NCBI GenBank assembly: GCA_030272585.1
Contig: BSYQ01000004.1
Coordinates: forward strand, 1,798,001 to 1,862,000
Direction: 5' to 3'
Source of the DNA: Bryopsis sp. KO-2023
Taxonomy: Eukaryota > Chlorophyta > Ulvophyceae > Bryopsidales > Bryopsidaceae
Length of the DNA stretch: 64,000 nt
Below are positions 53,201 to 63,849 of this stretch, piece by piece. How positions within the stretch are numbered: position 1 is the stretch's first letter; every line of letters begins with the position of its first letter. A model generated the notes under the pieces. It worked only from the letters and a program-made list of their open reading frames with translations, searched no databases and was not told the DNA's origin. Made by a program: the position numbers and the translations under genes.

Positions 53201-53531
53201 TGGCAATCGACGCGAGGTGTTGGAAAATGGATTGCGACAGTTTCTAATCGAGCTGATCAAGGAGCAGAGGCCTTCTGTATGGTTTGGTGCCGATGATCTG
53301 CATGCTAAGATGTTATCTCAGCTGAAGAAGACGTGGGATTCTCCTGGGGACATCGGAACGATCCACAACACGTTCAACAGGAGCACAGATGCACAAGAGG
53401 AGCTGTATTTACACCTGAGAAAAATAGTGGCGTTTGCTGGGAAAGGGGTGAAAGGCGTCAGCGGGGAGGAAATCAAAACGCATGCTTCACATCTTACTGG
53501 GGTTGCAAACTGCATGGTGGGAGAGCTGTAG
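50300..53531 (+). CDS. ycf45: Ycf45-like AAA ATPase with long novel C-terminal extension
   Basis: Eight exons: 50300-50401, 50525-50587, 50792-50863, 51159-51351, 51458-51672, 51765-52016, 52123-52251, 52500-53531; phases agree, 685 residues. Residues about 85-340 match the Ycf45 / R3H-associated P-loop ATPase family (related to SpoIIIAA): GEDNQAGIDGTLHRVSCIR, Walker A GAPGIGKTT near 152, VVIVDSSNQIGG, IPHPSIGGARRMQV, Walker B VVIVDEVG near 226, and FDVLVEMRSRDEWFIHD. The family is encoded in plastid genomes of red-lineage algae and in plant nuclei; a role in plastid nucleic-acid handling is suspected but unclear. The first exon shows no signal or transit peptide, so an upstream exon may be missing or the protein may not enter a plastid. 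The last 343 residues are not family-typical: two helical blocks flank a Glu/Tyr-rich stretch (EYEDCEEYEEYGG...). Confidence 0.88.
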
Positions 53532-55081
53532 TAGAAGGAGAAGGAGAACTGGTGGGGGGCGGAACGACAAAACGTCTAAATTTTGGGAGTTACACACACA
53601 TATTATGCTGGGTGATGGGTTCTGGCATTAAAAGATGAATTCCATGGATATCATGGAAAGATGCAGTGGAAGTGATTTTGGATTTTACCTTTTTTTAGTT
53701 TCAAGTGCTGCTCACTATTTGAACAGATCCATGGTCAGTCTCTGGTTTCGATTCCACAGCTGCTTTTTTTATGCCTTCACGATTGTTGCTCCAGTCTCGG
53801 CAAAATAAAGAAGTGGATAGAATGAAGAGGTGGTGGGGTGCGCACAGGTAAATGAATGGGGGGAAGTGTTTTAGAAGAGTTTCAGAGCAATTTTCAAGGC
53901 ATCAAACTGGAGCAGTTTTTTAGTTTCTTAGCAGAAAGATTGGATGACGGTTGACTATGGAAAGAGGGATTGCATTCTTTGCGACGTGTTTTTTAAGACT
54001 GGCATTGATTGAGTACAGAGGGTCTGGTCGATTCAACACATGGAATTTGTTGAGAGAATTTGTTGAGGAGTGTCTGGTGGGGTCTTTTTCGTTTTCTTTT
54101 TTGTAAATATCTCCTGTAACAAAGTGCTTCCAAGCATCGAATGAAATTTGATTCAAGCAGCCCCGTTCTCATCCCTGCCACTTCCATCAGAAGCCCATTT
54201 TTAGCTTGTTCTCGAGAAAAAATCATTCAAGATTTGCACTGCTCTTCATCGCGCTGGTTGTGTAGGCATCCATTGGGACCATGCATCCCACAGTCGATAT
54301 TTTGGTAAGTCAGTCGATATCTTTTGTTGCAAGGTAGTGTGAAAGCACTGTGACATTGTGCATGCCTCACTGGCCCCACCCTAACCACACTAGTGAACAA
54401 TATGAATTGGTGGATCGGCGGGTGGAAGGAAGAGTTTGCAGAAATGGCGAAATAACTCGAAGATTTACTTCAGAACAAAATGGAGCATAATGATATTGCG
54501 AATCTCTCAACCATGATTCCATTTAACATAAATTTTGCTACAACTTTGGATTGAGAATTGATCATGTTTTCTGAATAAAGTACATTGGCTCTGATGATGA
54601 TTGAGTTCACAGAAATTTGTAATTCAACCGCATATTGAAAACAAAAAATGAAAGCAAACAAGAGAGCAAAGTCCACCAAAGGAGAATACCCACAGAGCCA
54701 GACTGCTCCTGCACTGAGCACTCAGCAACAGCAAAACTGAAGTTCCAAGTGATCCTGGTCAGGTGTAGAACGCTGTGGACCGAGTCGTATCGCAAAGAGT
54801 GACTCCTTCTGAGTGCTGGACAGAGCGCCTAGCGAATGGTAGTTTTGGAACTTACTCTTCTGTGAAAGCTGTTGGTCATAGCCCCCATTTTTGTTATTAA
54901 TATCCGTGACACGAAGTCGCGCCTTTTCCTTGCAAGCGCTCGACTATTCCCACCAGCGTCTTGCGTGGTCCCCTTCTACTGCTGTTGTTTCTGCTCTACA
55001 GGTAAGCCTCAGAGCGCCGCCGTCTCGCACGCTATCCTGCTTTCTACGACTTGCGAAGTTGAACGATTTTGTTTTTGAAGG
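53532..55081. other. Gene-free spacer
   Basis: No exon, RNA gene or repeat supported. AATAAAG at 53804 could be a polyadenylation signal for the ATPase gene. Confidence 0.4.
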
Positions 55082-57219
55082 ATGTCAAAATCCAAAGTTG
55101 TGGAATTGATTAAGACGTTCGAGTCCCCGAAAGTGTGGAAGATACCGCAACCCAGGACACGAGTTTTTTATGAGGCGCTTCGGGTAAAGAGGAACTCGCT
55201 GGTGGTCGTTCGACCTCCAATCAAGAAGGCCAAAGGACTGAAAACGGAGCTTCCAAAAGACAGACACACCGTTCTGTACACGCTTCGTGTCTGAGGAAGT
55301 GCTTGGGAAAGGTTCTTTCGGAACTGTGTACCGAGCAAGAGACACGGCGACTGGGAGCATGGTCGCCGTGAAGGAAATCCGCGCGGACAAGAAGTCGCGG
55401 GAGGCGAAGAATGAGGCGGCCATGCTCCGGAAGCTCCAGGGCACGACGTCTGTCGTTCCGCTGCAGGGCTTCTGACCAGTTGTACAACTCTCGTGACCAA
55501 AAAGTGGCCAATAAGAGAGTATTTTCTTATCCCGAGTTTTTAGGCAACCACTTTCTGAAACGCCTCGAAATTTTAACTGTAGTATGGTAAAAACATTGCA
55601 CAGCCACCATCAAAGTTTCGTTTCGATTGCCTGCGTAAATTGTGAGTAATCGACGAATCGTGACTTAAGTCATGCGAAAAATCGTCTGAATCGTCGATTT
55701 TTCGCCTGTATTTCGTGTCTGATGCCGCCGTTCTGGGTATTTGTTTTGGTATTTTTGAAGTGCGCCAATTTATTTAAGAGAACCACGACCCCGTGGGCAT
55801 GTTTTTGAGTGAAATTTGATTTAGGAAGTGAATGAAAGATGAGGCTAGATTTGGAACCCCCACAGCAAAAGAGGGGAAAAATCTAGGCCCCTAACAAACA
55901 CACACCAAACAATCCAGAAATCATAAAAATTTGAAGACGTGTTGGAAAACACTTTAAAAAATTGCTGCCAGATTTTCGAATCGAAAGACATCGATTCAAC
56001 TCCTCTTTTGATGCAATGACTGGAACCATGATTTTGCGTGTCCGAAATCAGGCGATTTTGGTCACGAGAGTTGTACAACTGGTCTTCTACGAGGACTGCG
56101 GGGAGAACGACAAGCCCGGAACAAAGACGTCGTGCTGGTGATGGATTTGTGTGGAGGTGGCGACTTGGAGGAATTCGCCCAGGTGCTCTATCCTGAACCA
56201 AATTGCTCCCTCCTTCAATAATCCAGAGCCAATAATTTCCCTGCATTTCGCATTGCCATTTGTGGAACAACTGAATAGACAAGTCTGGATCAGATGTGGC
56301 TGGGTCAATCAAGAATATGTTTGCATTTTTTCCTTGCAGAAGAACGGCCCCCTCAACGACCAGCAGTTGAGGGCCGTGGCGGTGGAGGTCTTGAGGCTGG
56401 TGCAGGGCTGTCATGCGGCAGGCATCCTGCACTCAGACCTCAAGGCCTCCAACCTGATGCTCTCGTCGCCAGCCAGCCGGGAGACCTTGATGACCAACCC
56501 AGAGCTGCTGCAGCCTGGCTGGCTGGTGGCGACTGACCTGGGCACCGCCAGGGTCGCTGGTGAGTGTTGCTTTCTTTCATTTCAAACCCCCTCTTTTGTG
56601 ACTTCCCTGTCCTGTTTCTCCTGACTTTTTGTGACTTTTAAATTTCTAAAAAGTACCCTTACTTGGGATGCCGGCTGCCAGGCCTGCATCTGGAATTGTT
56701 CTGGTGCCCTGCAGAACTATCTTGTGCATCTTTTTGGATTGTCTGTCCAATGATTGGAAATACCTTGGGTCGCCATGCTAGGTGGCTATGAACTGGATAT
56801 TCCTACCCATGTTTTCTTGACCTCCACAACAAAAGCGCTCCTGTCTGATGGTGTTTGCTTTTTTTTTCTTGATCGCAGGGTTAGGATTTTCTTCCAAACC
56901 CTTGGGAACCCCAACGCACTGGGCTCCCAAGGTGTTTGGAAGAAAATTCACCTACCCGGCAGATCTGTGGAGCACTGGGATGCTGTTGTTCCGGCTGCGA
57001 TTCGGGCGGATGCCCTTCTGGGACGCCACCCAGGAGGGCAAGTTCAGATCCACATCTGAACTGCTCCGACACATCATGCTGGGTAGGCCCAGTTGGACGG
57101 ACTCGAGTGGAGCCAGCGACCCTCTTCTGGGCGAATTCCTCCAAGGTTTGCTGACAAAGAATCCGGAGCAGAGGTTGACCGGAGATCAAGCATTGGACCA
57201 TCCCTGGTTGCGGAAATGA
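55082..57219 (+). pseudogene. Ser/Thr protein kinase gene, interrupted by a transposable element and frameshifts
   Basis: The kinase domain is spread over 55082-55473, 56085-56182, 56340-56559 and 56879-57219. Glycine loop LGKGSFGTVYRA, lysine strand MVAVKEI, hinge VVLVMDLCGGGDLEEF, catalytic loop HSDLKASNLML (HRD reads HSD), metal-binding TDLGTA (DFG reads DLG), activation-segment end THWAPKVF (APE reads APK), F-helix DLWSTGMLL, C-lobe ending DHPWL. The last two exons are clean. Damage is upstream: a one-base shift between the N-terminal Lys/Arg-rich segment and the glycine loop (near 55240-55260), a 611-bp element inserted after LQGF, and another one-base shift near 56125. The N-terminal 60 residues have no recognisable domain. 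Sequencing error could explain the shifts but not the insertion, which brings a stop codon immediately. Confidence 0.75.
55474..56084. mobile_element. 611-bp non-autonomous DNA element with 29-bp inverted ends, inserted in the kinase exon
   Basis: The left end GACCAGTTGTACAACTCTCG, continuing TGACCAAAA, is found perfectly inverted at 56056-56084. The flanking TTCT is duplicated on both sides, and removing the element plus one TTCT joins LQGF to YEDCGEND. The interior is AT-rich with no transposase. The inverted ends contain the internal palindrome AGTTGTACAACT. Confidence 0.85.
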
Positions 57220-57667
57220 GAGGCCCCACCCCCCCCAAAAAAGGAAATCTACTGCGAAAACTGGGGGGGGGGGGCAGCTCAAATTGTGTTTGTACCATAT
57301 TCTGTATTTTATTTTGTACACTATCTAGTTTTGTTTTGTTTTTTTCGTGAAGAAATGGGGGTGAGAGTTTTGTTTTCTTTTTTGAAAGGGAAATTTATGG
57401 CCCGGTTCCAAAAAGGCGACGTGGTGCCGATGAGGGAAAAACAAATGGGGTAATTTTTTGGGAAAAAAAATATTGATTGGGGAAAAGTCAGGGGAGACTT
57501 TCATTGATTAATGAGAAACTGGGCGAATTTGTCCAAAGGGTTGAAAAAAAGGGAAGGGGATGCAAATGTGAGAGAAAAATATTGACCGAAAAATCTCGGT
57601 TTCGATACGTTTGGGGTTTGGGGGATTTAGGATGAACTGGAAAAGAAAACAAAAAAAACTGATCATC
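57220..57667. other. 3' flank of the kinase gene
   Basis: Homopolymer-rich (runs of C, G, T and A). Nothing coding. Confidence 0.4.
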
Positions 57668-58080
57668 GGAAAAAATCCGATAAATTCAAATTTTTAGTTT
57701 TGTGAAATTTGGAGTCTTCAGTCCAAATTGAATTATGGGTAAAGAAAATATGAGAAAAAGTGGGGATAAATTTTTTTTATAAAGATGATTGGAAAAAATC
57801 CGATAAATTCAAAATTTTAGTTCTGTGAATTCTTTTGGGAGGGGTTCAGTGCAAATTGAATTATGGGGGGAGAAAAAACTGAAGAATAAAGTTGATTGAA
57901 AAAAAAAATGGTTAGAAGAAATCCAAACCATTCAAATTTATGTTTTGTGAGATTTGGAGTCTTCAGTCCAAAATTGGCTAATGGGGGAGAAAAATCTGGA
58001 AAAAAATGGGGATAAAAAAAAATATCAACGTTCTTAGTTTTGTGGAAATTTGTGGTTCACTCCAAATCAGATCATGGAAA
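57668..58080. repeat. Degenerate tandem repeat, about 120-bp unit, 3-4 copies
   Basis: Units start near 57668, 57791, 57911 and 58021. Shared features are AAATCCGATAAATTCAAA, TTTTAGTTTTGTGAAATTTG, TCAGTCCAAATTGAATTATGG and a purine-rich spacer. AT-rich and non-coding. Confidence 0.75.
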
Positions 58081-60138
58081 AAACCCTGCATGAACAGCAG
58101 ATTGGCAGAAGGACGAAAACGTGAAAATTTTAGTTTCCAGAATTTTGGGGTTCAGGAATTCATTCACTGCTGAAAGAATCGATGCAGACAATTAGGGTCA
58201 GAATCAGAAAAAAAAGTGAAAAACAAAGAAAAAAAGGAAACACAAAAGAAAAGAAAAAAAAATAGGGAAAAAATAGGGAACAGGTTTTAGAGGAGTTTTT
58301 TTTTACCTTGATGGTTTTTCTCCTAAACAAAAAAAAGAGGCTGTGTCATGATGGGACATTCCTGGGGTTCGAATCCCCTGTGCCTCGATTACTGTAATTT
58401 CTCTTTTTCCCCAACAATTGATCTGCCATCCCTGATATTCTCTTAGTTTCATGACCAATTTTGTAGGATTTTTTCCCTGGCGGTTACTGGACATATAATC
58501 TTTAATCCTGGGCACTCTTTGATATTTTTTTCATTTGACCATTCTCCTCAACTTTGTTGTTATTTTGACTGGAGCAACCACCCTGTAACCAACTTCTCAA
58601 ATTTGAAGGAGCTACACCTTCTGAGATTCACATGTGGCAAGATCAAGATCTGGTGGGTTGGTGGTGAGTTGAGATTGTGTCTCCTGCCATCAATGAGGGG
58701 CTGGCTTCTTTCTCTCTTTTCTTTTTTTTTTTAGTTTCAGGGGTGTAGTCAGTGCAAAAAAAAGATTGCGTGAATGTGTATGGATTAGGGTTTTCTTCAA
58801 CTAAGGCCTCTGTTGCACATGAATTCTCCGCACAAACTTAACCCCCACTCCCAACCGAATATGGCTTCTTTCATTTTTTTTTTCATCCATTGCCCTTCTT
58901 TTTGCGTTTAAAACAATTAAAACCCCAATAAAAATGCCATTTCCTTCTGAAGATCAAAGCAAAAATGAGTGTGCATTGCCCATTCCAAAAACAAAACACC
59001 TCTGCACTGAGAAACAAAAAACAAAGCACCGACCCAAAATGAAAGTGATAAAAAGAAAACACCAAGAGCTTGTTGCAAAATGGAAGTCCAGAAAAATACA
59101 AAAACACCATGACAATGAAAAAAGAAAACACACACCACCTCTCTTCTTTTTTTTTTCCTTTCCTTTTTCCTCCCCCTTTTGCACACTCAATGGAAAAAGT
59201 TGCACAAAGTGATCTACCCCAACACCCAGTTCTTTACAGAGAAAAAAACAAAAACAAAATCCTTTTTCAGCATTGGACAAACAAAAGCGACCCAGCGAAC
59301 CGACCACTTTGCAGTAAGGATCCCAGCTTCTTCTTTCGTTGTTTTTTTTTTCCTTTTTCTTTCTTTTCTTTTGTATTGCTTCTTTTTTTTTCTGGTTCGT
59401 TTCTTGTTTTTTGCCTTTTTCTGGGAAGATGCATACACCGACCAAAAACAAAAAAGAAAAAAAAAAACATGTAGCTCCGATACACAAATAAGATTGCAAC
59501 AAAACGCCCAATCCATTAGAACACTTGTCTTGTAACTTGCACCCAAAGCAAAACAAACACTGACACTACATTCTCTTTTTTTTTCTTTTTGGTGTAAACA
59601 CACACGCACAAAAATGATCAACCGAAGAAACTCCCAAGTTGGTCTTTTTTTCTTTGCTTTGCATGACATTCCCCCAAAAAAAACGAGCCTCCAAAAAATA
59701 AAAGGGAAACAAAAAGGGAAGAAGAAACACAACTTGCCCACACATGATCTCATGCAAATATGAAAAAAAGAAAGGGAAATAGATCAAAAACCATACATAT
59801 TGCACACATCCCATAACGATTCTCTGTTCAAACTCCAGCAAGTGTCGATCTTCTTCTTCTTTTGCTTTTACTACTAAAAGCATCACATATTTTTTTCTTC
59901 TTGTTCTCTTTTTCGGGCCACCACTTGTTTCTTTTTTCTTTCATATTTTTTTTTCTTTCACAAAAACCTCCAGCCCGATTCAGAGAATGGGAGGAGGAAA
60001 AAGAGACAAACACACACAGTAAACGCACACACACTAACTTTCCTTTTTTTTCTCCTGCTTTTCTTTTTCTTGGAATGAAACAAAACAAAAAACACGACAA
60101 AAGAAGTTGCAACGACACGTCCTCTCCTGCCCTATTTT
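58081..60138. other. Gene-poor, homopolymer-rich spacer
   Basis: Apart from the tRNA-like stem-loop at 58337-58386, only A-, T- and CT-rich sequence. Long open frames on both strands at 58.9-60.1 kb are Lys- or Phe-rich and reflect composition. Part of it may be the 3' untranslated region of the minus-strand gene ending at 60139. Confidence 0.4.
58337..58386 (+). other. tRNA-like 50-nt sequence without a D-arm
   Basis: GAGGC at the 5' end pairs with GCCTC at the 3' end. A GTGTC/GACAT stem encloses a 7-base loop ATGATGG with T at position 33 and GAT at the anticodon position. The T-arm is GGGG-TTCGAAT-CCCC. The D-arm is missing, so a normal cytosolic tRNA is unlikely. It may be a tRNA pseudogene, a SINE fragment or an organellar insertion. 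Confidence 0.4.
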
Positions 60139-61752
60139 TTACGCAGCGGTGGCTTTATCTGCATTTTCGTTGATCAGTTTATCGATCAATCCTCCAATCT
60201 CATGATGGTCAATGACCATATCATCCCCAGCAATCTCCTCGAACGAAGTCCCCATGGCAGCAAACCTTTCTTGCAGATGCTTAGGGATACGTTGAATGAA
60301 CCTCTGGAATTCCTGTTTGCTCATGGCAGCATCCCTGTCCATGAACTCCAGATCGGCTGCGATTCTCTGCAGCAAGGCTTTTTCGTTCTGGACCGTGAGG
60401 GCAAAAATCTTGTCGTAGACCCCATTGACGTCACCGATCACGGAGGAAATGTCTTTTCCGGTTTTTGCGGCAAAGTCTTCCAGGTTGGATCGCACCTCAG
60501 CGAACTGACCCAGGTCATTCTGCAGGCTTTCGCTGACATCCTGGAGCTCATCAACGGTGCCAGAGAGTTTATCTACCTACAAATATAAACAAGAGGGGGG
60601 GGGGGGGACACAAATCATTGATCGAGTTTTCCCCACATGCATCGCAGTGAAATTGCAACATGGGTTTCTTGGTGAGGAGTGCATTATGAGGGCATTATCA
60701 CAGAAAAAAAAATGCAGGAAAGAGAGGTGGTAACTCTGGGTGTTCTGTTGTATGTTTCAACACTGCTTCAAGTTCCAACACTGCCTTTCCCTGGAAAGAA
60801 CGGCCATGCATATGTTCATCCAAAATTTTGATAAAAGTGTGTGTGGCTAGCTTTTGACCCCACCTGTACACCCAGCTGCTGGTTGGTTACTTCAAGGGTG
60901 TCGACATCTTTGGACAATTTGGTGTTCGAGTTGGAGAGGCGGGTGTTCTCCCTCTTGAATCTATCCAGCTGGTACTTCATCCCACCGTAACGCATGATGC
61001 ATCCACATGCGAACAGGGAGCCCACCAAACCAACAGCACCTCCAATGATGTGCCACAAGTAACCACTCAACTATGGAACAAAAAGAAAAAAGAAACAGAA
61101 CCAGGTAGCAGTTAGTTAACTGAAGTTAACTGAAGCTTCTCATGGATGTCTTGTTTCCTCAACCCCACCAGCGTTGCCCTCCCTCCCCCCCCCCAAAAAA
61201 AAGAAACAGGAAAAAAGCAAGGGGGTGCAAAAAGGGACCTCGCAAAACCAGCAAGCTGGAAGGCGTCGGCTTAGCGAGAAAACGAAAAGAAAACGTTGCA
61301 GCACAAGAGAACTTCGAGTACAACGACCATGCACGAATTGAAAAGAAACAAAACAGCAAACAGCAACTATCAGGGACGTCTCCTTGGCAAAATCCTGCAC
61401 TGCCGCGAGTCCACTCTTTCCACAGCGGCACGCGGGGCGGTGAGATATTCACAAAAGGCGAATTCAGCGAGCGCAAGCGAGATGGGCAGGACGGCTGACA
61501 TAGATGCGTCTACACGACGATGCTTACCGCGATTGGCACGAACATGAACACCGCTCCCACTCCTAACAGCACGAGAGGAATCAGAGTGAGAGGATTACCG
61601 CAGCCACGGCTGGCGGTCACTTCCTCCTCCTCCTCCTCCTCGCCCTCGGGTTTCGGGTTCTCCTCGTCGTTGGGTTGCTTGTCGGGCAACATCTTGGCAT
61701 CAGCAGCCTCTTCTTTGACCTCGATGGTCACGGCTTCGGCGGACGTGGCCAT
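60139..61752 (-). CDS. Two-transmembrane coiled-coil protein with EF-hand-like C-terminus
   Basis: Three exons (minus): 61752-61528, 61070-60864, 60576-60139; 289 residues, phase 0 throughout. Residues 1-50 are acidic (EEEEEEE run). A first membrane segment lies at about 53-75 (PLTLIPLVLLGVGAVFMFVP) and a second at about 80-101 (WHIIGGAVGLVGSLFACGCI), so both termini probably face the same side. A long coiled coil follows (RFKRENTRLSNSNTKLSKDV, then LSGTVDELQDVSESLQNDL). The C-terminal 75 residues resemble a degenerate EF-hand pair: FMDRDAAMSKQEFQRFI and AGDDMVIDHHEIGGLIDKL, where the D-x-x-E spacing survives but the loops are not canonical. No named family is recognised, although similar proteins are, as far as I recall, found in algae. 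It ends in a T/A-rich 3' flank. Confidence 0.82.
60595..60608. repeat. G homopolymer in intron 2 of the coiled-coil gene
   Basis: About 14 G in a row on the + strand next to an AAACAAGA stretch; length may be unreliable. Confidence 0.7.
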
Positions 61753-62472
61753 CTGATTACTCGCTCGGTCGCGCCCCGCGAATTGAACACACCGGACTCC
61801 CCAAAGCGTGCACCTCGAGAAAACAGCTGCCCAGCAAGAATGGTGGTTGATTTTTAGAGCGCTGGATGTGACCGTTGCGATCTTTGGCTATGTCTGTCTG
61901 TGTCAGTCACATGCCCGCGCGTGACAGCCGATGAGTTCGCCAGCGTTGCAGTCATGTGGAGAGGTAAGGTTCCACTTTCCTTGCATCCCTTTCTTTCAGT
62001 ATAAAATTTCCCTCCATTTTGGCCACCTCTCACAACCCCCCCTGCGGCCAGATGGATTTGCATTCACGAGCACCCTCTTTTCGTTTTTTGTGTTCTCTGT
62101 TTCGATCTACCATGGCAACCAATAGGAAACGTCACACTTTTTCGTTGCCTTCCTGGGCAACACTTTTGAGTGTTTTTTTGAGATTGAAACCACCACTTGG
62201 TCAGCACTAAATATTCAGCAAAGGAGAGCAAAAACATACCTTGGTGGTGTGGTGTTATCCATTGGCTGCACCAACCTGACTAAAGATACTGACGCGCAGA
62301 AATATCATCCACAGGGGTCCGCCACCACCTGGCCACAGTTGAGTTGGATTTCTCCAAGAGGCTGTTAGGAGCACAATGAAAACCGAATCAGCTGATAAGC
62401 ACTAGGGATTCTGATGTCTGCGGGAAACTAGCTGAAGCTTAATACCTGTCTGATGGTTGGTCGCACAATTCT
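61753..62472. promoter_or_regulatory. Upstream region of the coiled-coil gene and spacer
   Basis: Probably holds the promoter of the minus-strand gene starting at 61752. No motif or other gene is supported. Confidence 0.3.
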
Positions 62473-62841
62473 TCAATCGGGCAGATGCGCGGTTTCCCTG
62501 GACATGTTTCTGTTTGGCGGTGGGATGTTCTCTGCATCCGCGTGGCGAAAGGCTGGGGATCGCCTTGGATCCCGTCGCATTGGTGGCCCCCTGTTTCTTC
62601 GCCCCAAGTGCTCCATTGGCAGAGGAGCTCTGCTCCTGGCGTCGCTCTCCGCTCTCAGCGTCGCTTGCATTTCTGCGGGGACGTTGTCGCTTGGACGGGC
62701 ATAACCGTCGTTCAACGCTCCGACGTCTGCGTTAGCCTCCCGTTGGTGAAGAGCCGAAGGGGGGCTGCGCCGTCTCCAACGACGATCGATCAGGAGCGCG
62801 GAGCCTGCAGCGACTGTCGCACAAACAACCCGAATCCACAT
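62473..62841 (-). CDS. Hypothetical small protein with N-terminal signal anchor
   Basis: Intronless 122-residue frame starting MWIRVVCATVAAGSALLIDR, a convincing signal peptide or anchor, followed by an Arg/Pro-rich, low-complexity body (RRWRRRSPP, RRNRGPPMRRDPRRSP). The region is more GC-rich than its surroundings, and frames on the opposite strand are open too, so the frame may be accidental. No family recognised. Confidence 0.3.
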   Translation of the reverse strand: MWIRVVCATVAAGSALLIDRRWRRRSPPSALHQREANADVGALNDGYARPSDNVPAEMQATLRAESDARSRAPLPMEHLGRRNRGPPMRRDPRRSPAFRHADAENIPPPNRNMSRETAHLPD

Positions 62842-63849
62842 GGTTGCTCAAATTCTCGTCTTCCTTGACCCAAATTTTTATTTGAGTGACCCAGAGACAA
62901 GACAAAATGGGTTCTCTGGGAATCTTTGGTGTTGCATCTTTGATCGATTAGCACAGGTGCTGCCTTTCGCCTTCATTCTCGTCCTTTCGTAGTTATTGAA
63001 TCGTGAAAGCGTTCGCCACAATCTGTGGAGCGCCGCCACACATGGTCTTCAGAGATCTCAAGCAACCTCAGAAGGTTGATTGAGAGTGTTTGTGAGCTGC
63101 ACTGGAATCCACCAACCCCAACAACTTGCTTATGCTTTTACTTTGTTTTTTTCATGAATACATGAATTCGTGTTCGAACACGAAGCGAAATCCCTGACCA
63201 AGACAGAAGCCCAACGACAGTTGATATGATAAAACTAATGATGGGGGGAAGGTGTTGATTTTTTCCCACGTTACATTGGGCATTGTGTTTTGGGGAAGGT
63301 GGGAATGTTCGGGATCGGACTTAGTTGGAGTCGGAATTGCATGGGGACCATAGCCAATGCAAAGCAGAACATGCACAACTGTTGAAATGGGCAGTTAATG
63401 TGGAGCGTTAAGGAGTTTTGAATGCGGGAAATGATTGTTAGGATGGTTGAAATGAGTTGGAGGTGTTAGAAGTGGTTGGGTTGAGTCAGTTTGGGTTTGG
63501 TGTATAAAGAGAGTACGGAAGGGAACATGAAAAACCTTTGTAAAATTTGTTCAAAACTATTAACAACACAACCAGGCAGCCTTTATGCCCTACATTGGAC
63601 TCAACCCACAGAGAACTTTATGGCTGCAGCAAAATATTTTTCCAAACCAATTCACCAAAACCTCTGAGGACTGAAGTTAAGGAAATCGCCTCTTTTTTTC
63701 CTTTTCAGAATTCTCCCACATTACAAATTCAGAATCTCCAATAAGTGGGAAAAAAAAAACATGGTGCGACCAGATACCGAGCCTCTTATAGTTGCAATAA
63801 CCTTTAACAAAATCTAACGTTATGTTGGGGATCGATCAGAGATAGGACT
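62842..63849. other. Spacer, nothing supported
   Basis: No exon, RNA or repeat that I can defend. Confidence 0.35.

Noticed and set aside
55474-56084. Introner (transposon-derived intron) in the kinase gene
   Set aside because: A TGA occurs in frame right at the left border, and GT/AG positions inside the ends do not restore the kinase frame; a plain insertion fits better.
58337-58386. Functional cytosolic tRNA-Ile
   Set aside because: Only 50 bases and no D-arm; reported instead as tRNA-like.
58883-60118. Lys- and Phe-rich frames on both strands
   Set aside because: Composition artefact of A- and T-rich homopolymer DNA; no conserved motif or splice structure.
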